From: a virus
Reading direction: 5' to 3' (one strand)
DNA: 40,228 nt
IMG/VR virus record: IMGVR_UViG_3300013100_000008
Coordinates: 1 to 40,228 of that record
In this document: positions 36,718 through 40,228 of the stretch, piece by piece
Layout: every line of letters begins with the position of its first letter
How positions within the stretch are numbered: the stretch's first letter is position 1
Translations under genes and position numbers: made by a program
Notes under the pieces: model-generated
What the model saw: the letters and a program-made list of their open reading frames with translations, nothing else
What the model was told of the DNA's origin: nothing
Databases searched by the model: none

Positions 36718-36947
36718 CTGAGGTGGTGGTGTACACGCAACCCAACTGCCAACCCTGCAAAGCCACACTACGCAGGTTCCAAGAAGCCGGTGTTGTCGTA
36801 ATCGAGAACAGTGCAGCCGACCATGCAGGACTACTCAAAGCCATGGGACACATGCAGGCGCCGATCGTGATGGATGGCGTCCGGCATTGGAGTGGCTACC
36901 GACCCGACCTGATTGACAAGACCATCGAAGCAAGGAGAAACACGTGA
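36714..36947 (+). CDS. NrdH-like glutaredoxin
   Basis: This is a 77-residue thioredoxin-fold protein: YTQPNCQPCKATLRRF with the CQPC active site at C12/C15, an AP-x-V cis-proline loop (QAPIVMDG) and WSGYRPDLI near the end, as in NrdH redoxins that reduce class Ib ribonucleotide reductase. It may raise dNTP supply during phage replication. Overlaps neighbours by 4 bases. Confidence 0.82.
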   Translation: MTEVVVYTQPNCQPCKATLRRFQEAGVVVIENSAADHAGLLKAMGHMQAPIVMDGVRHWSGYRPDLIDKTIEARRNT

Positions 36948-37195
36948 GCAAAGCGCTCGAAGTAGTCATCAAGGAGCCGCGAGTCGGATGGGAAGGATTC
37001 ACTTCTCGACTCGTCGCAGGCCTGATAGTCACGTTCGTGAACGCATGGATCATCTACATGCTGGCGCCGATCGTACTTGGTATTGATATTGGCTACTGGC
37101 AGGCGGTCGGAGGTCTCGTGCTGATTCGTGCCGCGTGGCCGACGACGAGTTTCCCGTACCTGAGATCAACCGAGAAACAGAAGCCGAGCAAGTAA
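36944..37195 (+). CDS. Small membrane protein
   Basis: This is an 83-residue protein from GTG 36944. Hydrophobic spans lie at about 22-44 (RLVAGLIVTFVNAWIIYMLA) and 46-65 (VLGIDIGYWQAVGGLVLI). The basic tail ends KQKPSK. Not recognised. Confidence 0.62.
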   Translation: MSKALEVVIKEPRVGWEGFTSRLVAGLIVTFVNAWIIYMLAPIVLGIDIGYWQAVGGLVLIRAAWPTTSFPYLRSTEKQKPSK

Positions 37196-37318
37196 ATGAT
37201 GCATGCAGAGGAGCGCTCGTACCGGGCCGCCCAGGATGATGACGAGTGGAGTGAGTGGATGGCGGAAGACGGCTTTGCCCCCACCTCCAACCAGAACGAA
37301 ACCAAGGAGAACAACTGA
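37196..37318 (+). CDS. Tiny acidic hypothetical protein
   Basis: This 40-residue frame ([20 protein letters not shown]...) ends exactly on the A of the SSB start codon. Rich in acidic residues. AAGGAGA near its end is the ribosome site of SSB. Moderate support from spacing. Confidence 0.5.
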   Translation: MMHAEERSYRAAQDDDEWSEWMAEDGFAPTSNQNETKENN

Positions 37319-37785
37319 TGGCTGGCGAAACTGTAATCACCGTGGTTGGCAACCTGACCGCTGACCCCGAGCTCAGGTACACGCAGAACGGGCTTGCGGT
37401 GGCGAACTTCACCATCGCATCCACCCCACGCAACTACGACAAGCAGGCGAATGAGTGGAAGGACGGTGAAGCACTGTTCCTGCGTGCATCCGTGTGGCGC
37501 GAGTTCGCTGAGCATGTTGTCGGGTCACTCACGAAGGGCATGCGGGTGATCGCACAGGGCAGGCTCAAGCAGACGTCGTACAAGGACAAGGATGGCAACC
37601 AGCGGACGGCGATCGAACTCGAGGTCGATGAGATCGGACCGAGTTTGAAGTACGCGACTGCACAGGTGACACGTGCCGCATCGGGTGGGTCACAGCAGCC
37701 TGCACAGTCCGCGCCCGCACAGACACCCACCAGCACCGACACGTGGACGACAGCAGGGAGCTTCGGCGATGACACACCATTCTGA
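37318..37785 (+). CDS. ssb: Single-stranded DNA-binding protein
   Basis: This is a 155-residue OB-fold protein: [48 protein letters not shown] and [20 protein letters not shown] are the bacterial SSB signature. The linker is Q/P/A/T-rich and the tail ends GDDTPF, the acidic tip that contacts partner proteins. It coats single-stranded DNA in replication and recombination. AAGGAGA precedes ATG 37318. Confidence 0.95.
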   Translation: MAGETVITVVGNLTADPELRYTQNGLAVANFTIASTPRNYDKQANEWKDGEALFLRASVWREFAEHVVGSLTKGMRVIAQGRLKQTSYKDKDGNQRTAIELEVDEIGPSLKYATAQVTRAASGGSQQPAQSAPAQTPTSTDTWTTAGSFGDDTPF

Positions 37786-38071
37786 AAACCCGACCATCGG
37801 TGACCTTAGTACAGTCACCTCGGCAGAGTCGCAGGCGTGGGCTCGGATGGCCCTCATTAGCGTTTACGCCCACATCGAGAGAACTGGAAACTACGCGGAG
37901 GGCAACGACCGAACCATACTCGGCGAGGATGACAACGGGCTCCTAATGGCACCCAAGCCTGGATCAGACGACTGGTGGGAACCGTTCGATCTGACCAAGC
38001 CGGAGCATGTTGCAGCCGCACACGAGAGTCGTCGGCGCCTTGCGTTGGCGTTCTTGGATCTCGAACGCTGA
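37769..38071 (+). CDS. Hypothetical protein
   Basis: This is a 100-residue protein overlapping the SSB end by 17 bases. It has a helical opening ([20 protein letters not shown]), an acidic centre with [15 protein letters not shown] and a helical end ([13 protein letters not shown]). Not recognised. Confidence 0.6.
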   Translation: MTHHSENPTIGDLSTVTSAESQAWARMALISVYAHIERTGNYAEGNDRTILGEDDNGLLMAPKPGSDDWWEPFDLTKPEHVAAAHESRRRLALAFLDLER

Positions 38072-38205
38072 TGCCTGCCGTAACTGATTCGAAACCGCGC
38101 GTCATCATGTCGCGTTCGGGTTTTTGTGCGTTCCCGTCAACCACCAAACACACAGGATGCCCAAACCGTACATGCGACTGTAACTGCCACAGGAAGAACA
38201 CGTGA
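38071..38205 (+). CDS. Tiny cysteine-rich protein
   Basis: This is a 44-residue protein with a cysteine cluster near the end (CPNRTCDCNCH), a likely zinc knuckle. ATG 38071 overlaps the previous TGA, and its end overlaps the next ATG. Similar tiny zinc proteins lie at 2251, 2367 and 34451. Confidence 0.5.
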   Translation: MPAVTDSKPRVIMSRSGFCAFPSTTKHTGCPNRTCDCNCHRKNT

Positions 38206-38360
38206 TGACCGTAACCCTATGGCGATGCCCAACATGCCCACTCATCCTCGTCGGGTCTCAAATCGCAGGCGCCGAACAACACCTCGAAACACATGCCGCC
38301 GGAAGGAGTGATCATGAGTCCCTTGCCGCCATCCCGAAAAGCTCAGAGGCACTTCCCTGA
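38205..38360 (+). CDS. Small C2H2-like zinc finger protein
   Basis: This is a 51-residue frame with CPTC at about 8-11 and HLETH at about 26-30, spaced C-x2-C-x14-H-x3-H as in classical zinc fingers. The last 47 bases overlap the GIY-YIG gene in another frame. DNA or RNA binding is possible. Confidence 0.5.
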   Translation: MTVTLWRCPTCPLILVGSQIAGAEQHLETHAAGRSDHESLAAIPKSSEALP

Positions 38361-38994
38361 GAACATCGCGGCCACCATCAAAAGCGAAGAGGCCCGCGAA
38401 CGATTGCGTGCACGTCGACTTGAGGAAAGCCGCCAGAAGTCGGAAGCCGCATCACGTGAACTGTGGTGCTCATGGGGTAATCACCACACCTTCAAGCATC
38501 AGTACCTCAAGGAGCATTTCTCTCACGGTTCGATGTGCATGAAGTGTCAGCTCGACATGGTGTCGAACGTGGAAGCAGCAGTCGAACTACCCGCCGTCAC
38601 CGAAGCTATCGCCCGCCAGGGGCGAACGCGTCACCTCGAGAAGAAGCAGGACGCGATCATGGCAAAGATCCGTGTCTCAGCAGACCCTGACGCCGATGGG
38701 TGGGTGTACTACATGCGCATCAACGGGCACATCAAGATCGGCTACACAGCCAACCTTCGTCAACGCTCTCGGAACTATCCGCCCGGGACCGAACTGCTGG
38801 CCGTCGAGCCCGGCACGCGCGACCTTGAGAAGCGCCGACACGGCCAATTCTCCCGGTCACTAGCGCAAGGGCGTGAGTGGTTCGCTGAATCGCCGGATCT
38901 CGAAGAGCACATCAAGGCGTTGGCATCCGAGTACGTGACACCGACTGCGCTGATGCATAGCTACACGAAGCATGAAGGGATCAAGCATGTTTGA
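38314..38994 (+). CDS. GIY-YIG nuclease family protein (T5orf172-like)
   Basis: This is a 226-residue protein. Residues about 130-210 hold the T5orf172/MUG113 type of GIY-YIG fold: WVYYMRINGHIKIGYTANLR, RNYPPGTELLAVEPG and a GREWF end. The N-terminal half has a cysteine pair CMKC and basic helices that probably bind DNA. AAGGAG 38303-38308 gives the start ATG 38314. Might be a homing nuclease or a DNA-repair-like nuclease. Confidence 0.78.
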   Translation: MSPLPPSRKAQRHFPENIAATIKSEEARERLRARRLEESRQKSEAASRELWCSWGNHHTFKHQYLKEHFSHGSMCMKCQLDMVSNVEAAVELPAVTEAIARQGRTRHLEKKQDAIMAKIRVSADPDADGWVYYMRINGHIKIGYTANLRQRSRNYPPGTELLAVEPGTRDLEKRRHGQFSRSLAQGREWFAESPDLEEHIKALASEYVTPTALMHSYTKHEGIKHV

Positions 38995-39640
38995 CGGCTA
39001 CAACGTCGGATACATGACATACGACGAGTTCAACCGATTCCGCCGCTCAGTGAACTACTCCATGAAGCTCGTGCCATGGTTGCGGGTCGCCGGCTACATC
39101 AAGACCGGCGACCCCGACGAGATCCGCGGCAAATCGGTAGAACCGCCTCTTGGCATCCCGCCCACATGGTTGGCGGCAGAGGAGATCACGCAACTGTCGC
39201 AAGCGCTGAACCGGTGGCATGATCTCGAGGACGTCGCAGCGGACGATGGCGGCTTCGAGCTCGCGTTGATCTTCACCCGTGAGGTGGAGACCGCAGCAGC
39301 CAAGTGGCCGTTCGAGGATTGTGCACACCGCGTCCAGTTCGTCCGTTGTCCCGCCTGCCGAACGGTAGGGCTGCGATACGAACCACCATCATTCGCAGGC
39401 GACCCCATCTCGGTCAAGTGCCGCGAATGCCACCACCACGTTTCCGAACAAGAGTTCGCACGACTCACGGCACTTATCGCCATCGAGTTCGCGGAAGCCA
39501 AGGAGAGAACCCGTGAGAGACGACTGGGTGACCGTCGAACAGGCAATGACAATGACGGGCAGAACGCGGCAGACGATCTACAAGTGGGTTCGGTTGGGGA
39601 AGGTGGAAACCCTCAGACCCGGACGGACAATGTGGCTTAG
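38987..39640 (+). CDS. Hypothetical protein with zinc ribbon
   Basis: This is a 217-residue protein. A zinc ribbon CPAC...CREC lies at about residues 124-152 and a basic, acidic-mixed low-complexity tail follows (RTRERRLGDRRTGNDNDGQN). The N-terminal part is aromatic and helical (YMTYDEFNRFRRSVNYS). GAAGGGA selects ATG 38987. Its last 128 bases overlap the next gene in a different frame, so the tail may not be functionally important. Confidence 0.65.
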   Translation: MFDGYNVGYMTYDEFNRFRRSVNYSMKLVPWLRVAGYIKTGDPDEIRGKSVEPPLGIPPTWLAAEEITQLSQALNRWHDLEDVAADDGGFELALIFTREVETAAAKWPFEDCAHRVQFVRCPACRTVGLRYEPPSFAGDPISVKCRECHHHVSEQEFARLTALIAIEFAEAKERTRERRLGDRRTGNDNDGQNAADDLQVGSVGEGGNPQTRTDNVA

Positions 39641-39701
39641 TGTGGCCGACATACGCCGCGCCGAAAAACAATTGCCCGGAAGGCCACCAAAAATAGGTTA
39701 A
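39513..39701 (+). CDS. MerR/HTH_17-like DNA-binding protein
   Basis: This is a 62-residue winged HTH: WVTVEQAMTMTGRTRQTIYK, then GKVETLRPGRTMWLSVADIR. It is similar in form to the excisionase-like protein at 27615. GTG 39513 follows AAGGAGAGA. Last gene of the early operon, directly before the junction, so it may regulate promoters there. Confidence 0.72.
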   Translation: MRDDWVTVEQAMTMTGRTRQTIYKWVRLGKVETLRPGRTMWLSVADIRRAEKQLPGRPPKIG

Positions 39702-39711
39702 ATGTGTTACA

Positions 39712-39723
39712 CTCACAAGTGAG
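39712..39723. promoter_or_regulatory. CTCAC-aa-GTGAG palindrome after last early gene
   Basis: CTCACAAGTGAG is a perfect palindrome. A possible promoter lies before it: TTGCCC at 39673-39678, 16 bases, TAGGTT at 39695-39700. GGATC/GATCC arms at 39723-39744 follow. It could be an operator for a junction transcript. The promoter match is weak. Confidence 0.35.
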
Positions 39724-39752
39724 GATCGAGAACTGTACTTAGATCCAACTCC

Positions 39753-39788
39753 AAGCCGCTTCACCATTCCAGGTGGGCGGCTTTCTTA
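39753..39788 (+). terminator. Terminator closing the early operon
   Basis: AAGCCGC (39753-39759) and GCGGCTT (39777-39783) pair over 7 bp, with an inner CACC/GGTG stem, followed by TCTTAT. It ends the long early transcript shortly after the HTH gene. Confidence 0.75.
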
Positions 39789-40086
39789 TACTCCCTGCAA
39801 GCTCATGGTTACCCGTGGCGAGGCAGGTTGAGGGCCACTGTGACGAGGTGGCAACAATGCGCACGCGACACCTAGGCCGGTGTCCCATAACGCGTGCGCT
39901 CACACAAACGAACGACAGCCCCCACCGGTCACGCAACCACCACGGCAGACGACACACTCCCTGCCCCCTAGTGGACGCCCGACCAAAGCGCGCACACCGT
40001 CGTTCCATCACGCTCGAGCCGAGTCATGTCGTTGGCGAGCAAACGGTAACAGCGTGACCTAGCGATCAAACGCGAAGGGTTGCGCC
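39789..40086. other. Non-coding junction region with long hairpin
   Basis: No gene with a ribosome site is seen. A strong hairpin lies at 39859-39899: GCGCACGC (39859-39866) with GCGTGCGC (39892-39899) and GACACC (39867-39872) with GGTGTC (39879-39884), a TAGGCC loop and a 6-base bulge. The remainder is C/A-rich and unstructured to the eye. Confidence 0.55.
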
Positions 40087-40151
40087 GAAGCGACAGGTTG
40101 GTAAGCCGGTCAACTACGCCGGATGGTTGGGTTCGATTCCCTCCCGCTTCA
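40087..40151 (+). other. Degenerate tRNA-like sequence at the genome junction
   Basis: GAAGCG (40087-40092) pairs with CGCTTC (40145-40150) as acceptor stem. CCGGT-CAACTAC-GCCGG makes a 17-base anticodon-like arm, and GGG-TTCGATT-CCC gives the T-loop with only 3 clear stem pairs. Length is 65 bases: half of the D-arm is missing and position 33 is A instead of U, with ACT in the anticodon place. It looks like a decayed tRNA or mimic. Part of it recurs at 1-46. Confidence 0.45.
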
Positions 40152-40228
40152 CCCACATATAACTTCACAGTGCATGTTCGGGGCATATGCCCACCCTGGC
40201 TATCTGAAAGGTGACCCCAGTGTCGCTC
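40106..40228. repeat. Right copy of 123-bp terminal direct repeat
   Basis: Identical to bases 1-123. It contains the 3' part of the tRNA-like sequence, the GGGCATATGCCC palindrome and the first bases of the gene that is complete at 115. It is an assembly overlap of a circular map rather than new sequence. Confidence 0.9.

Noticed and set aside
39789-40062. Open frames in the junction region (about 60-94 residues)
   Set aside because: They lack ribosome sites, overlap strong hairpins and have proline/arginine/histidine-rich shadow-type composition.
1-40228. CRISPR array
   Set aside because: No regularly spaced direct repeats with unique spacers were seen; repeats found are attP arms, iteron-like GATAG and protein repeats.

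Overview
The window is an essentially complete genome of a temperate siphovirus of an actinobacterium (high GC, many GTG and TTG starts, actinobacterial-type LexA box). The gene set and short overlapping reading frames resemble Microbacterium-type actinophages; the host genus is inferred. The first 123 bases recur exactly as the last 123, so the map closes on itself at about 40,105 unique bases.

Layout. (1) 115-3846: a rightward chain of small genes: a DEDDy exonuclease with a zinc ribbon, a DUF7455-like protein, several tiny zinc-ribbon and membrane proteins, and two HNH nucleases before the packaging genes. (2) 3976-13288: terminase small and large subunits, portal, MuF-like protein, scaffold, HK97-fold capsid, four head-tail connectors, a free-standing HNH gene behind a strong structured leader, major tail protein, and tail assembly chaperones joined by a -1 frameshift (GGGAAAA plus hairpin). 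(3) 13270-13440: a small membrane protein gene on the opposite strand. (4) 13466-25431: tape measure, minor tail proteins, an M15-type endolysin, a membrane/holin cluster, a beta-helix-like tail protein and a protein with about eleven 22-24 residue repeats. (5) 25432-28829: the lysogeny module: attP with a host tRNA 3' end and repeated arm sites, leftward tyrosine integrase, a perfect LexA box, a small rightward ORF antisense to the 81-residue repressor, divergent apparently leaderless promoters with shared operators, Cro-like and excisionase-like genes, and an HNH gene. (6) 28830-29606: a mostly non-coding, hairpin-rich stretch with a tRNA T-arm mimic. (7) 29607-39701: an early region of densely overlapping genes: many unknowns, YqaJ exonuclease and a conserved partner, RusA resolvase, replication initiator with internal iteron-like repeats, a likely loader, HTH proteins, NrdH-like redoxin, SSB, GIY-YIG nuclease and a terminal HTH protein. 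(8) 39702-40228 and 1-114: a non-coding junction with a terminator, a long hairpin and a degenerate tRNA-like sequence.

How it works together. Lysogeny depends on integration at a tRNA gene and on a repressor too small to hold a self-cleavage domain. Induction is therefore probably not by RecA-stimulated repressor cleavage. The LexA box directly upstream of an ORF that runs antisense into the repressor gene suggests an alternative SOS-responsive switch, which I regard as the most interesting element here. Functions are read from sequence motifs and gene order alone; no database search was possible.
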